Positions 34,253-44,371 are shown, counted from the stretch's first letter. The stretch is 64,000 nt of DNA from Rhodobacteraceae bacterium (ex Bugula neritina AB1) (GCA_001730095.1 MDLF01000060.1:123951-187950); one strand, 5' to 3'. Program-made: numbers and translations. The notes: generated by a model from the sequence alone, not told the origin.

Positions 34253-35650
34253 ATGAACCCTGCAACCAAACTGCCCGGTGATGTCGGCCCGATCCATTTT
34301 GTGGGTATCGGAGGCATCGGCATGTCGGGCATCGCCGAGGTGCTTTTGAACCTTGGCTATGTGGTGCAGGGGTCGGACCTGAAATCCTCAAAGATCACCC
34401 AGCGTCTGGAAGAGCTGGGCGCGCGCATCTTTGTGGGTCATAAGGCGGAAAACCTGGAAGAGGCCGCGGTTGTGGTGATCTCCTCGGCGATCAAACCGGG
34501 CAATCCGGAACTGGATGAGGCCCGTTTGCGTGGCCTGCCGGTGGTACGCCGCGCTGATATGCTGGCTGAACTCATGCGGCTGAAATCCAACGTCGCCATT
34601 GCCGGCACCCACGGCAAGACCACCACCACCACCATGATGGCAGAGCTGATGGTGGCCGGCGGCTTTGACCCGACCATCATCAATGGCGGTATCATTCACG
34701 CCTATGGCTCCAATGCGCGGATGGGGCAGGGCGAATGGATGGTGGTCGAGGCGGACGAAAGCGACGGCTCCTTCAACCGGCTGCCCGCGACCATTGCCGT
34801 TGTCACCAATATTGACCCTGAGCATATGGAACACTGGGGCGACTTCGACACGCTGCGCGACGGTTTTTTGGAGTTTGTCTCTAATATCCCCTTCTATGGC
34901 ATCGCGGTCTGCTGCACTGATCACCCCGAGGTTCAGGCGCTGATCGGGCGGATCTCTGATCGCCGTGTCGTGACCTATGGGTTCAACGCCCAGGCTGACG
35001 TGCGGGCGGTGAACCTGACATACAAAGCGGGCGTTGCCCATTTCGATGTACATCTGCAGGCCGAGGACCGGGTGATCGAGGGGTGCACCCTGCCGATGCC
35101 GGGGGATCACAATGTTTCAAACGCGCTGTCGGCAGTCGCCGTGGCGCGGCATTTGGGCATGAACAGCACAGAAATTCGCACTGCCCTGGCGGCCTTCGGC
35201 GGGGTGAACCGCCGCTTCACCAAAGTGGGCGAAGTGGACGGCATCACCATCATTGACGATTACGGCCACCACCCGGTGGAAATTGCTGCGGTGCTAAAGG
35301 CAGCCCGCCAGGCCAGCGAAGGCCGGGTCATTGCGGTGCATCAGCCGCACCGATACTCGCGCCTGTCAAATCTGTTCGAGGATTTCTGCGCCTGTTTCAA
35401 CGAGGCCGACGTGGTGGCAATTGCCGAGGTTTTTGCCGCCGGCGAAGACCCGATTGAGGGCGCCAGCCGTGATGATCTGGTCGAGGGGCTCATCCGCCAC
35501 GGCCACCGCCACGCCCGCGCCATCCTGAATGAAGATGATCTAGAGCGCCTGGTGCGCGAGCAGGCGCGGCCCGGCGACATGGTGGTCTGCCTTGGTGCCG
35601 GCACCATCAGCACCTGGGCCAACGGCCTGCCGGACCGGCTGCGTGGCTAG
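34253..35650 (+). CDS. murC: UDP-N-acetylmuramate:L-alanine ligase
   Basis: A 465-residue Mur ligase, the first amino-acid-adding enzyme of the pathway. Features are [20 protein letters not shown], the ATP loop [48 protein letters not shown] and [16 protein letters not shown] plus [11 protein letters not shown]. The ATG was placed at 34253 just after the murG stop; the longer frame overlaps murG without homology. The small membrane protein gene starts at the murC stop itself. Confidence 0.97.
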   Translation: MNPATKLPGDVGPIHFVGIGGIGMSGIAEVLLNLGYVVQGSDLKSSKITQRLEELGARIFVGHKAENLEEAAVVVISSAIKPGNPELDEARLRGLPVVRRADMLAELMRLKSNVAIAGTHGKTTTTTMMAELMVAGGFDPTIINGGIIHAYGSNARMGQGEWMVVEADESDGSFNRLPATIAVVTNIDPEHMEHWGDFDTLRDGFLEFVSNIPFYGIAVCCTDHPEVQALIGRISDRRVVTYGFNAQADVRAVNLTYKAGVAHFDVHLQAEDRVIEGCTLPMPGDHNVSNALSAVAVARHLGMNSTEIRTALAAFGGVNRRFTKVGEVDGITIIDDYGHHPVEIAAVLKAARQASEGRVIAVHQPHRYSRLSNLFEDFCACFNEADVVAIAEVFAAGEDPIEGASRDDLVEGLIRHGHRHARAILNEDDLERLVREQARPGDMVVCLGAGTISTWANGLPDRLRG

Positions 35651-35896
35651 ATGTTGATCCTCGCGCCAGTTGACTTGCTATTTGTTGGCGCCTGTTTCGG
35701 CGTTTTGCCGGGGTGGCTGTCGGCTGTGTTGCTGCTGTTTTCTGGCAGTCTGATGTGCCGATACCGGGGTTCAAATTCGGTGGATTGGGCGACCTTCCGG
35801 TCTTCTGTGGTCTTTGGGGCGCCTCTGGGCATGCTGACACGGTTGGCTGATTGCTTTCCTGGGGCTTGGGCCAAGGGCGGAAAGGTGGAGCAATGA
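35651..35896 (+). CDS. small membrane protein between murC and DUF2484 gene
   Basis: An 81-residue hydrophobic protein whose ATG follows the murC stop codon with no gap and whose stop overlaps the next ATG (ATGA, 35893–35896). Two membrane segments are likely (LLFVGACFGVLPGWLSAVLL and VVFGAPLGMLTRLADCF). I do not recognise the family. The tight coupling on both sides within an essential operon argues that it is translated; its function is unknown. Confidence 0.6.
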   Translation: MLILAPVDLLFVGACFGVLPGWLSAVLLLFSGSLMCRYRGSNSVDWATFRSSVVFGAPLGMLTRLADCFPGAWAKGGKVEQ

Positions 35897-36141
35897 CGCT
35901 GTCGCTGACCCTTGCGGCTGTCTGGGCGCTGGCAGCCAATATGTTGGCGATCATACCCAGCCGCGACAATCACTGGCGGCGGGCCTATGTGCTGATTGCG
36001 CTGGGTATTCCGCTCTTGGGATATGTCACCTATGAGAACGGGCCGTGGTGGGGGCTGGCGGTGCTGTTGGCGGGCCTGTCGGTGCTGCGCTGGCCGGTCA
36101 TATATCTGGGCCGCTGGATCCGCCGCAGCGTCCGGCGGTGA
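35893..36141 (+). CDS. DUF2484 family membrane protein
   Basis: An 82-residue protein with three hydrophobic segments (SLTLAAVWALAANMLAIIP, YVLIALGIPLLGYVTYE and WWGLAVLLAGLSVLRWPVIY). It matches the DUF2484 pattern, a family I know from Rhodobacteraceae, typically located between murC and murB. Function is unknown; location suggests a helper of wall synthesis or division. The ribosome-binding sequence GGTGGAG precedes the start and the gene overlaps its upstream neighbour by 4 bp. Confidence 0.75.
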   Translation: MTLSLTLAAVWALAANMLAIIPSRDNHWRRAYVLIALGIPLLGYVTYENGPWWGLAVLLAGLSVLRWPVIYLGRWIRRSVRR

Positions 36142-36260
36142 AAGCAACAATTGCAGCTAAAGTGTTAACGGGATGTTCCGAAAGGCAGGCTATGGTGGCT
36201 GCCTGACTTTTGTGTAACCTGTTTGATGTCGGTAAGTTTTCCCGACAGTGGAGGTCGGCA

Positions 36261-36599
36261 ATGTTCGCCGTTTCTGCAGTATGGCTGGCCTTTGGCCTGA
36301 TGTGGCTGTTTGGCTTTTACGCTCTCGCCCGTTTCCGTCGGCATAGGCTGGCGGCGGTGGCGGCAGCGGGATGGCTGGCCGCGATGATCTGGCTAGAGCA
36401 GAAGCAATGTTATACGGGGCATATGCATGATTTCCGAGAAGTCGCGTTGTCCCTTTATTTCCGCGGCCATCTTGTTTACGGACTATTCGCGTTCATTGGA
36501 TGGAACTTGGGGCGGAAGCGGCGATGGCGGCGCAAGATCAAGCTATACTTCCGGCGGTGCGTGGCCGCCTTGTCAGGCAGAAGCCGCTTGCGGAACTGA
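36261..36599 (+). CDS. small membrane protein overlapping the start of murB
   Basis: A 112-residue protein starting at ATG 36261 after the good ribosome-binding sequence GGAGGT. It has an N-terminal hydrophobic segment ([20 protein letters not shown]), a second one ([16 protein letters not shown]), a possible third ([16 protein letters not shown]) and a very basic C-terminus rich in Arg and Lys. The last 76–100 bp overlap murB in another frame. It is not a family I recognise, but the start signal, the hydrophobic pattern and the operon position support it. Confidence 0.6.
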   Translation: MFAVSAVWLAFGLMWLFGFYALARFRRHRLAAVAAAGWLAAMIWLEQKQCYTGHMHDFREVALSLYFRGHLVYGLFAFIGWNLGRKRRWRRKIKLYFRRCVAALSGRSRLRN

Positions 36600-37465
36600 C
36601 CTGGCTGCGGGTCGGCGGCCCGGCTGACTATCTGTTCCAGCCGGCGGATATTCATGACTTGGCAGATTTCCTGCGCCAGTTGGACCCGGCTGTGCCGGTG
36701 TTCCCGATGGGGGTTGGTTCCAATCTGATCGTGCGCGATGGTGGCATGCGGGCCGTGGTGATCCGCCTGGGCCGTGGGTTCAACAGCATCGAAACAGATG
36801 GCGAAACTGTCACTGCCGGCGCTGCGGCGCTGGATGCGCATGTGGCAAGGAAAGCAGCAGATGCGGGGATCGACCTCACGTTTCTGCGCACCATTCCCGG
36901 CTCCATCGGCGGTGCCGTGCGGATGAACGCGGGCTGCTATGGCAGCTACACTGCCGATGTGTTCGTGTCGGCCACGATCGTCACCCGCGATGGCAAGATC
37001 CGGGAGATCACCGCAGAAGAGCTTCAGTTCCAGTATCGTCAGACCGCGTTTCCCGCAGGGGCAGTGCTGGTTTCTGCCACTCTGCGAGGGCCCATGGGCG
37101 ATCCGGCAGAGCTGCACGCGCGGATGGAGGCGCAGCTGAAAAAGCGGGATGAAACCCAGCCGGTGCGCGACCGCTCAGCCGGATCCACGTTCCGAAACCC
37201 GGCCGGGTTCTCTTCGACGGGGCGCGCTGATGATGTGCATGATCTCAAGGCTTGGAAAGTGATCGACAACGCCGGCATGCGCGGCGCACAGCGCGGCGGC
37301 GCCCAGATGAGCGGAAAACATTCCAACTTCCTGATCAATACGGGTGGCGCAACTGCCGCAGATTTGGAGGGGCTGGGTGAAGACGTGCGGAAAAAGGTTT
37401 ACGAAGATTCCGGCATAACGCTAGAGTGGGAAATCATGCGGATAGGTGATCCGCTTCCCGAATAG
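36524..37465 (+). CDS. murB: UDP-N-acetylenolpyruvoylglucosamine reductase
   Basis: About 313 residues; it reduces UDP-GlcNAc-enolpyruvate to UDP-MurNAc with FAD and NADPH. Visible are [58 protein letters not shown], the catalytic serine segment [15 protein letters not shown] and [17 protein letters not shown]. The ATG at 36524 is preceded by GGGGCGGAAG; the ATG at 36500 in the same frame is an alternative. Both lie inside the preceding small membrane protein gene, an unusually long overlap for this cluster. Confidence 0.95.
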   Translation: MAAQDQAILPAVRGRLVRQKPLAELTWLRVGGPADYLFQPADIHDLADFLRQLDPAVPVFPMGVGSNLIVRDGGMRAVVIRLGRGFNSIETDGETVTAGAAALDAHVARKAADAGIDLTFLRTIPGSIGGAVRMNAGCYGSYTADVFVSATIVTRDGKIREITAEELQFQYRQTAFPAGAVLVSATLRGPMGDPAELHARMEAQLKKRDETQPVRDRSAGSTFRNPAGFSSTGRADDVHDLKAWKVIDNAGMRGAQRGGAQMSGKHSNFLINTGGATAADLEGLGEDVRKKVYEDSGITLEWEIMRIGDPLPE

Positions 37466-37756
37466 CTGGAAAATCTGAATGCTGACAATGGCTTTTGTGC
37501 CGCAGCCTGAGGTGATTCCATGGCCTTTTCGAGAGGCGGGCAGCGGCTCTAGGTAAACATGGTAAAGGCATCATTAACGGCCCGGTAAGAATTTGGGCGT
37601 TAGGGTGCCGAAGAGGCGGCAAGGATTTGCCGATGCAAAGGGCGCAAAGCCTGCAGTAACAAGCCAGGGCAGCCTGGCACATATAGATAAAGCGGGTCTG
37701 TTGCAGGCTCCAAAAATCAGGGGCGCAAAGCCCCGTGCATATTGAGGCGTTTTGTG
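37466..37756 (+). promoter_or_regulatory. murB–ddl spacer, probable promoter region of ddl-ftsQ-ftsA
   Basis: A 290-bp gap in an otherwise tight cluster. It contains one GANTC methylation site (GATTC, 37514–37518), a CtrA-like half site (ATTAACG near 37575) and an 11-bp direct repeat GGCGCAAAGCC at 37641 and 37722. A cell-cycle-controlled promoter is plausible but not demonstrated; no gene is visible. Confidence 0.4.
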
Positions 37757-38677
37757 GTGAGTAAGTCGAGCAGGGCACTCCCGAAAGTCGCGGTGCTGAT
37801 GGGCGGACCGTCAGCCGAACGCGAAGTATCGCTGTCCAGCGGCCGTGAATGCGCGGCGGCGCTGCGCGGTGAGGGGTTTGAAGTCGTTGAGGTGGATGCG
37901 GGCGCTGACCTGCACGCACGGCTTTTGGACATCAAGCCGGATGTGGCGTTCAACGCGCTGCATGGGCGCTGGGGTGAGGATGGCTGCGTTCAGGGCGTGC
38001 TGGAATGGCTGCAGCTTCCCTATACCCATTCCGGGGTTCTGGCCTCGGCGCTGGCAATGGACAAACAGCGCTCCAAGGAGGTTTACCGCTCTGCTGGGCT
38101 GCCGGTGGCCAAGAGCGGCCTGTTTGCCAGGGACGACGTAAGTACAGGCCACGTGATGGCGCCGCCCTATGTGGTGAAGCCCAACAACGAAGGCTCCAGC
38201 GTTGGTATCTACATCGTGCAGGAGGCGGCCAACGGTCCACCGCAGCTGGCACAGGAAATGCCTGCGGAAGTGATGGTCGAGGCCTATGCGCCGGGCCGCG
38301 AACTGACCACCACGGTTGTTGGGGACAAGGCGCTGACGGTGACAGAAATCCTGACTGACGGCTGGTATGACTATGATGCAAAATACAAACCCGGCGGTTC
38401 GCGACATGTGCTGCCCGCGGATCTGCCGCAAGAGATCTTCAACCTGTGTCTGGAGTATGCGCTGACGGCGCATGACGCGCTTGGCTGCCGCGGTGTCAGC
38501 CGCACAGATTTCCGCTGGGACGAGGCGCGCGGCGCCCACGGGCTGGTGCTGCTGGAGACCAACACCCAGCCTGGCATGACGCCGACATCGCTGGTGCCGG
38601 AGCAGGCTGAATACTGCGGCATGTCGTTTGGGCAGCTCTGTGCCTGGATGGTGGAGGACGCGTCATGCATCCGCTGA
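37757..38677 (+). CDS. ddl: D-alanine:D-alanine ligase
   Basis: About 306 residues; it makes the D-Ala-D-Ala used by MurF. The ATP-grasp features are [31 protein letters not shown], the glycine/serine loop [29 protein letters not shown] and the metal-site [18 protein letters not shown]. The GTG at 37757 was chosen for its distance from GAGG at 37744; GTG 37754 and TTG 37742 are in-frame alternatives. The stop lies 13 bp inside ftsQ. Confidence 0.95.
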   Translation: MSKSSRALPKVAVLMGGPSAEREVSLSSGRECAAALRGEGFEVVEVDAGADLHARLLDIKPDVAFNALHGRWGEDGCVQGVLEWLQLPYTHSGVLASALAMDKQRSKEVYRSAGLPVAKSGLFARDDVSTGHVMAPPYVVKPNNEGSSVGIYIVQEAANGPPQLAQEMPAEVMVEAYAPGRELTTTVVGDKALTVTEILTDGWYDYDAKYKPGGSRHVLPADLPQEIFNLCLEYALTAHDALGCRGVSRTDFRWDEARGAHGLVLLETNTQPGMTPTSLVPEQAEYCGMSFGQLCAWMVEDASCIR

Positions 38678-39558
38678 CGGGCTGGTTTCGCAAGCCACAG
38701 GAGGAGCGCTTTGACCCTGCGCCCTCGCGGCTGAAGTACAGGTTGCAGCGCTGGATGCTGACGCCGGGCATTCGTTTCGGCCTGCGTTTTGGGGTTCCGT
38801 TCTGTCTGGTCTTTGCAGCCGGCAGCGCCTATTTGGCCGATGAGGCGCGGCGCGGCGCACTGGTGGGGCTGTATTTGGAGGCCCGAGCGGCGATCCAGGA
38901 ACGGCCGGAGTTCATGGTCAAGGTGATGGCAGTGGACGGCGCTGGCACCAGCGTGGCGCAGGATATCCGCGAAGTGGTGCCGCTGGAATTTCCGGTCAGC
39001 TCTTTTGATCTGGATCTGGAGCAGATCCGGGATGTGATCACCGGATTGGATCCGGTCAAGACCGCTAGCGTCAGAATTCGTCCCGGCGGTATCCTGCAGG
39101 TGGATGTCGAGGAGCGCCAGCCGGCGTTGATATGGCGCAGCCGCGAAGGTTTGGCGCTGCTGGACGAAAATGGCATTCACGTTGCCGAACTGGGGCGCCG
39201 CAGCCTGCACCCGGACCTGCCACTGATCGCCGGCAAGGGAGCAGAGGCACATGCGGCTGAAGCACTGCGGCTGTTTGCGGCGGCCAAGCCGCTGGGGCCG
39301 CGGCTGCGCGGGCTGGTTCGGATCGGCGAACGGCGCTGGGACGTGGTGCTGGACCGCGAGCAGCGGATCCTGCTGCCTGTAGGTAATCCGGTGCGGGCAC
39401 TGGAGCGTGTTCTGGCAGTCAGTGAAGTGCAGGATTTGCTGGAACGTGATGTGACGGCGGTGGATATGCGCCTGGCTGGGCGCCCCACCGTTCGGATGAC
39501 CGAAAACTCAGTGGAAAACTGGTGGCGGATCCGGCAGTTGAACGGGGGCGGGCAGTAA
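38665..39558 (+). CDS. ftsQ: cell division protein FtsQ
   Basis: A 297-residue bitopic protein. A cytoplasmic start is followed by a membrane segment ([20 protein letters not shown]), a POTRA domain (about residues 85–155, containing [20 protein letters not shown] and [13 protein letters not shown]) and an FtsQ/DivIB beta domain. It joins FtsB and FtsL in the divisome. The ATG overlaps the ddl end by 13 bp and ftsA follows after 1 bp. Confidence 0.95.
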   Translation: MHPLTGWFRKPQEERFDPAPSRLKYRLQRWMLTPGIRFGLRFGVPFCLVFAAGSAYLADEARRGALVGLYLEARAAIQERPEFMVKVMAVDGAGTSVAQDIREVVPLEFPVSSFDLDLEQIRDVITGLDPVKTASVRIRPGGILQVDVEERQPALIWRSREGLALLDENGIHVAELGRRSLHPDLPLIAGKGAEAHAAEALRLFAAAKPLGPRLRGLVRIGERRWDVVLDREQRILLPVGNPVRALERVLAVSEVQDLLERDVTAVDMRLAGRPTVRMTENSVENWWRIRQLNGGGQ

Positions 39559-39559
39559 T

Positions 39560-40894
39560 ATGACAGATCTTTATCAATCGCAGCGGGCGATGCGGCAGAT
39601 GCGGCGTCAGGCAATGCAGCGCGGCGTGGTCGCCATTCTGGACGTGGGCAGTTCCAAGATTGCCTGCCTTGTGCTGCGGTTCGACGGCACCGGGCGTCTC
39701 AGCGAGGATGGCTCCATCGGCGCACTTGCAGGCCAGTCGGGTTTTCGGGTGATCGGTGCCGCCACCACCCGTTCGCGCGGGGTGCAGTTCGGCGAAATCA
39801 ACGCCATGCAGGAGACTGAGCGCGCCATCCGTACTGCGGTGCAGGCGGCGCAAAAGATGGCAGAGGTGCGGGTGGACCATGTGATCGCCTGTTTCTCCGG
39901 TGCCAATCCGCGTTCTTATGGGCTGGATGCAAAGCTGGACCTTGAGGGGCAGGTGGTCTCCGAGCATGAGGTGGCGCAGGTGTTGGCCTCCTGCGAAGTG
40001 CCGGAATATGGCGCGGGGCGCGAGGTGCTGCATGCGCAGCCGGTGAATTTTGCACTCGACAACCGTTCCGGCCTGGGCGATCCGCGTGGCCAGATGGGGC
40101 AGACGCTGGCGGTGGATATGCACATGCTGACAGTGGATGCCATCGCGGTGCAAAACCTGGTGCGTTGCATACAGCGCTGCGACCTGGAGCTGGCGGGGAT
40201 TGCGTCTTCGGCCTATGCGTCCGGCTTCTCGGCGCTGGTTGAAGATGAACAGGAACTGGGCGCGGCCTGTATCGACATGGGCGGTGGCTCCACCTCTATC
40301 TCGGTCTTCATGAAGAAACACATGATCTATGCTGACGCGGTGCGTCTGGGCGGCGATCACATCACCAGCGACATTTCGATGGGGCTGGGCATTCCCATGG
40401 CCAACGCTGAGCGGATCAAGACATTTAATGGCGGGGTGCATGCCACTGGCGCCGATGACCGCGAGATCATCGATATTGGCGGCGATACCGGCGACTGGGA
40501 GCATGACCGGCGCACTGTCAGCCGGGCTGAGCTGATCGGTATCATGCGCCCCCGGGTCGAGGAGATTCTGGAAGAGGTGCGGGCGCGGCTGGATGCGGCC
40601 GGGTTCGAATATCTGCCAAGTCAGCAGATCGTGCTGACCGGCGGGTCGAGCCAGATCATGGGGCTGGACGGGCTGGCAAGCCGCATTCTGGGGCAGCAAG
40701 TGCGCCTGGGCCGCCCGTTGCGGGTCCATGGCCTGCCGCAGTCGGCAACTGGGCCAGGCTTTGCGTCGGCTGTCGGGCTGTGCCTGTTTGCCGCCCATCC
40801 GCAGGATGAGTGGTGGGATTTTGAGATGCCCGCAGGCCGCCATCCAGCTGGCACACTGGGTCGTGCCGTGCGCTGGTTCCGCGACAACTGGTAG
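39560..40894 (+). CDS. ftsA: cell division protein FtsA
   Basis: A 444-residue actin-like ATPase that tethers FtsZ filaments to the membrane. It has VVAILDVGSSKIACLVLRFD (phosphate 1 loop), the 1C insertion, AACIDMGGGSTSISVFMKK (phosphate 2), LTGGSSQIMGLDGLASRIL, and a C-terminal amphipathic helix with Trp and Arg (GRAVRWFRDNW), the usual membrane-targeting end. A long N-terminus (MTDLYQSQRAMRQMRRQAMQ) is common in Rhodobacteraceae. A terminator-like hairpin follows. Confidence 0.96.
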   Translation: MTDLYQSQRAMRQMRRQAMQRGVVAILDVGSSKIACLVLRFDGTGRLSEDGSIGALAGQSGFRVIGAATTRSRGVQFGEINAMQETERAIRTAVQAAQKMAEVRVDHVIACFSGANPRSYGLDAKLDLEGQVVSEHEVAQVLASCEVPEYGAGREVLHAQPVNFALDNRSGLGDPRGQMGQTLAVDMHMLTVDAIAVQNLVRCIQRCDLELAGIASSAYASGFSALVEDEQELGAACIDMGGGSTSISVFMKKHMIYADAVRLGGDHITSDISMGLGIPMANAERIKTFNGGVHATGADDREIIDIGGDTGDWEHDRRTVSRAELIGIMRPRVEEILEEVRARLDAAGFEYLPSQQIVLTGGSSQIMGLDGLASRILGQQVRLGRPLRVHGLPQSATGPGFASAVGLCLFAAHPQDEWWDFEMPAGRHPAGTLGRAVRWFRDNW

Positions 40895-41278
40895 GCGCCC
40901 GTACCCCTGCAGATCGGTTCAGCCGGAACGGGCAAAGAAGGCGTGACAGTGCCCCTTTGACCCGTTAGGTTGTCATTAACGTCCGCGGCAAACGCGGCGA
41001 TTCAGCAGGCCGAGCAGTGGCCAGCCAGACCTTGGAAACGACCTCCTCCGCAAAGCGTTTTTGCGGCTGGAGAGGTTTTGTTGTGTGTGGCTTGTGCTCT
41101 TTCCCCAATATCTGCTAGGGACGGCGAAATACCGCGGTTTTAGCCTTAGAATGAGGCCTTATTTTGTGGAGCCTCGTGCTTTTTAGGATGACGGAGCCCA
41201 CACTGCGCGGTAGATTATGGTGAATAAGACAGGAAAAAGCCCTTTGCGGGAAGGGCCGGTAACACAGGCGGTATGAGC
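40895..41278 (+). promoter_or_regulatory. ftsA–ftsZ spacer, probable ftsZ promoter region
   Basis: A 384-bp gap containing an ftsA terminator candidate at 41041–41084, a GANTC site (GATTC, 40999–41003) and one TTAACG CtrA-like half site (about 40976). It ends with AGGCGG eight bases before the chosen ftsZ start. Separate transcription of ftsZ is likely; exact promoter elements are not assigned. Confidence 0.5.
41041..41084 (+). terminator. terminator candidate after ftsA
   Basis: CCTC and CCGCAAA arms pair imperfectly with TTTGCGG and GAGG, followed by TTTTGTTGT. The hairpin lies about 145 bp after the ftsA stop. Confidence 0.6.
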
Positions 41279-42994
41279 ATGACGTTGAACCTTTCAATGC
41301 CCGGTAATGAAGAGTTGAAACCAAAGATCACCGTGTTTGGTGTCGGCGGTGCCGGCGGCAATGCCGTCAACAACATGATCGCCAAGGAACTGGATGGCGT
41401 CGAGTTTGTCGTGGCCAATACCGACGCGCAGGCGCTGCAGCAGAGCGCTGCCAAAAGCCGGGTTCAGCTGGGCATCAAAGTGACCGAAGGCCTGGGCGCC
41501 GGCGCCCGCCCGCAGGTGGGTTCCGCTGCCGCTGAGGAAAGCATCGAGCAGATTGTCGATCACCTGGCGGGCGCGCATATGTGCTTTATCACCGCAGGCA
41601 TGGGCGGTGGCACCGGCACCGGCGCCGCGCCGATCATCGCGCAGGCAGCACGTGAACTTGGCGTGCTGACCGTTGGCGTTGTTACCAAGCCGTTCCAGTT
41701 TGAAGGTCTGAAGCGGATGCGTCAGGCTGAGGCTGGTGTCGAAAGCCTGCAAAAGGTGGTCGACACGCTGATCATCATCCCGAACCAGAACCTGTTCCGC
41801 CTCGCCAATGAGAAAACCACCTTCTCCGAGGCGTTCTCGATGGCGGATGACGTGCTGTATCAGGGCGTCAAAGGTGTGACCGATCTGATGGTCCGCCCCG
41901 GCCTGATCAACCTCGACTTTGCCGACGTCCGTGCCGTCATGGACGAGATGGGCAAGGCGATGATGGGGACTGGCGAGGGCGAAGGCGAGGACCGCGCGGT
42001 CCAGGCTGCCGAGAAGGCGATCGCCAACCCGCTGCTGGACGAAATCAGCCTCAAGGGTGCCAAAGGTGTGCTGATCAACATCACCGGCAGCCACGATCTG
42101 ACATTGTTCGAACTGGACGAGGCCGCCAACCGCATCCGCGAGGAAGTGGACCCGGATGCGAATATCATTGTCGGCTCGACCCTGGATACCGGCATGGAAG
42201 GCAAGATGCGCGTGTCTGTTGTGGCCACCGGTATCGACGCAACCGATGTGAACACCGATATGCCGGTGCCGCGCCGCCCGATGTCCGCCCCGCTGCGCCA
42301 GACCGTCAGTGTTGAGGAAAGCCGTGCAGTGCCGCTGGAGCTGAATACTCCTGTTCAGCAGCCCGCAGCGGCTGAAGCGGCCCCGGCCCCGACGCCAGCT
42401 CTGGCCGAAGAAGCACCGGCTGCATTGGAAGAGCCGTCGCTGTTTGCTGAAATGAATGTGCAGCAGGTCGCTGAGCAGGATCTGATGGAAGATGTTGTCG
42501 AAGCCGTGGAGCCAGCGGCCGACGACGGCTTGCCGCCCCCTGCCTATCAGCCGCAAGTGCCGGAATTCCGCCCGCAAATGGATGCCGAAGAGACCCCGCA
42601 AGCGGCTTTTGTTGCACCCAAGGCTCCGGCGCCGGGCACGCCGTCACCGCAGGCCTTGGAGCGTCTGCAAGCAGCGGCCCAGCGGGTGCAGCAGCCACAG
42701 CAGCAGGCCTCGCATGCCGTGCGCCCGGCAGCCTCGGCCGCACAGGCGCAACAGCAGCAGCAGGCGCAGCAGCAACCCGAAGGGCAGCGCCGTTTCGGTC
42801 TCAACTCGCTGATCCACCGGATGACCGGCAGCAATGACGCCCCGGCCGCTCGTCAGCAGCCGCAGGCAGTTCGCCAGCAGCCCGCGATGCAGGCTCAGGC
42901 GCCCGCGGCCCAGCCGCAGCAAGCAGAACAGCAGGCGGATCCGGATCAGGAACGTATCGAAATTCCGGCATTTCTGCGCCGCCAGGCCAACTGA
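41279..42994 (+). CDS. ftsZ: cell division GTPase FtsZ
   Basis: A 571-residue tubulin-like GTPase that forms the Z ring. The core (1 to about 320) has [18 protein letters not shown], the signature [14 protein letters not shown] and the T7 loop [18 protein letters not shown]. An unusually long C-terminal linker of about 235 residues, rich in Gln, Ala and Pro, precedes the conserved end peptide [12 protein letters not shown] that binds FtsA. I chose the ATG at 41279 over 41273 because AGGCGG lies eight bases before it. The gene has its own upstream region and terminator. Confidence 0.98.
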   Translation: MTLNLSMPGNEELKPKITVFGVGGAGGNAVNNMIAKELDGVEFVVANTDAQALQQSAAKSRVQLGIKVTEGLGAGARPQVGSAAAEESIEQIVDHLAGAHMCFITAGMGGGTGTGAAPIIAQAARELGVLTVGVVTKPFQFEGLKRMRQAEAGVESLQKVVDTLIIIPNQNLFRLANEKTTFSEAFSMADDVLYQGVKGVTDLMVRPGLINLDFADVRAVMDEMGKAMMGTGEGEGEDRAVQAAEKAIANPLLDEISLKGAKGVLINITGSHDLTLFELDEAANRIREEVDPDANIIVGSTLDTGMEGKMRVSVVATGIDATDVNTDMPVPRRPMSAPLRQTVSVEESRAVPLELNTPVQQPAAAEAAPAPTPALAEEAPAALEEPSLFAEMNVQQVAEQDLMEDVVEAVEPAADDGLPPPAYQPQVPEFRPQMDAEETPQAAFVAPKAPAPGTPSPQALERLQAAAQRVQQPQQQASHAVRPAASAAQAQQQQQAQQQPEGQRRFGLNSLIHRMTGSNDAPAARQQPQAVRQQPAMQAQAPAAQPQQAEQQADPDQERIEIPAFLRRQAN

Positions 42995-43014
42995 CGCTTC
43001 ACATCTAACCTTTC

Positions 43015-43040
43015 AAAAGCCGCCCTTGGGGCGGCTTTTT
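43015..43040 (+). terminator. rho-independent terminator of ftsZ
   Basis: AAAGCCGCCC and GGGCGGCTTT pair around a short loop, followed by TTTCTATTTC, 20 bp after the ftsZ stop. Confidence 0.9.
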
Positions 43041-43195
43041 CTATTTCAAAATCAGTTTGTTACCTGCATCTGAGCGGTGATTTGCCGACTTGTTACATCC
43101 ATGTTTCAATCCGTTACAAAGATTGAGTTGTGCCTTTTTCAGCAAAACCTTAACTCTCGTCCACAACACGGCCCCGAGTAGCCGGAAACAGTGGA

Positions 43196-44143
43196 ATGAG
43201 GCGCAACGTGCAGAATACGCTCAAGGCATCGGTGGCTTTCGAAGGGGTCGGCCTGCATTCCGGCAAGCCCGCACGCATGGTTCTGCTTCCGGCACCAGCC
43301 GGGCATGGCATTGTGTTCAAGCGCACCGATATCGCCCTGGGCAACACTCTGGTTCCGGCGCAGTGGGATCTGGTCGACCGCAGCCCGCTTTGCACCCGCC
43401 TGTTCAACGCCTCTGGCGTGAGCGTTTCTACAGTTGAGCACATCATGGCAGCCCTGGCAGGCTGCGGCGTTCATAATGCGCTGATCGAGATTGACGGCCC
43501 GGAAGTGCCGATTGTGGACGGTTCCTCGGCGCCGTTCGTGCGCGGCATCATGCAACATGGCGTGCAGCGTCAGGGCGTGCCGATCACGGCGTTCCAAGTG
43601 CTGAAGCCTGTCACGGTTGAACGGGACGGCGCCCGCGCCACCCTGCTGCCCAGCGACCGGCTGACCATCGAATTCCATATCGACTTTGCCGAGGCCGCCA
43701 TTGGCCGGCAGAGCAAGGTTCTGGACATGCGCAATGGCAGCTTCGCGCGTGAATTGTGCGACAGTCGCACCTTCTGCCGTCAGGCGGATGTCGAAACCAT
43801 GCAGGCCAACGGCCTCGCACTGGGTGGCAAACCCGGCGAGAACGCTGTTGTGTTTGACGGGGAACGGGTGGAGAGCGGCGCTGGACTGCGCCACTCGGAT
43901 GAGCCTGTGCGCCACAAGATGTTGGATGCGCTGGGGGATCTGGCGCTGGCCGGGGGGCCGGTCTTGGGGCGTTATGTTGGCGAGCGCGCGGGGCATGCGC
44001 TGACCAACACACTGCTGCGCGCCCTGTTTGCGCAGCCGGATGCGGTCCGGGCCGTTGCCTGCGATGCAGCGATGACCGCACAGCTGCCGGGGCAAGGGCT
44101 GATCTGGTCGGAGATCCCGGCCGAGCAGCGCCGCGTGGCATAA
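43196..44143 (+). CDS. lpxC: UDP-3-O-acyl-N-acetylglucosamine deacetylase LpxC
   Basis: A 315-residue zinc enzyme for the committed step of lipid A synthesis. Visible are TLKASVAFEGVGLHSGKPAR, the zinc ligand histidine in STVEHIMAALAGCGVHNALI, GPEVPIVDGSSAPFV, SRTFCRQADVETM, and the second zinc site HKMLDALGDLALAG with the general-base histidine in GERAGHALTN. It follows ftsZ as in many dcw clusters, but with terminators on both sides, so it is probably a separate unit. Confidence 0.97.
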   Translation: MRRNVQNTLKASVAFEGVGLHSGKPARMVLLPAPAGHGIVFKRTDIALGNTLVPAQWDLVDRSPLCTRLFNASGVSVSTVEHIMAALAGCGVHNALIEIDGPEVPIVDGSSAPFVRGIMQHGVQRQGVPITAFQVLKPVTVERDGARATLLPSDRLTIEFHIDFAEAAIGRQSKVLDMRNGSFARELCDSRTFCRQADVETMQANGLALGGKPGENAVVFDGERVESGAGLRHSDEPVRHKMLDALGDLALAGGPVLGRYVGERAGHALTNTLLRALFAQPDAVRAVACDAAMTAQLPGQGLIWSEIPAEQRRVA

Positions 44144-44174
44144 GGCAGAAGACCTGAAACGAGGGGCAGACCGG

Positions 44175-44204
44175 CCCGGGGCGTGACTATGCCCCGGGTC
44201 TTTT
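44175..44204 (+). terminator. rho-independent terminator of lpxC
   Basis: CCCGGGGC (44175–44182) pairs with GCCCCGGG (44191–44198), followed by TCTTTT, 32 bp after the lpxC stop. Confidence 0.85.
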
Positions 44205-44371
44205 CACATGGCCGCGCGTCCAGAAGCAAAGGGCGGACTTGACCACCGCCGGCTTTCTCTGCCATGTGAACGGTGAAGTGGCAAAAGGCGTTTTGTGCGC
44301 CATTTTAATATGCTAGAGACGGCATAACCGGGGCGCACACCCGTAAGGCAATGACGGTGAGGTTAGGCATT

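Noticed and set aside
44204-44268. Long-range inverted repeat CACATGGC…GCCATGTG after lpxC
   Set aside because: Eight bases with a 49-base gap are expected by chance in GC-rich intergenic DNA, and no transposase or other gene explains it.
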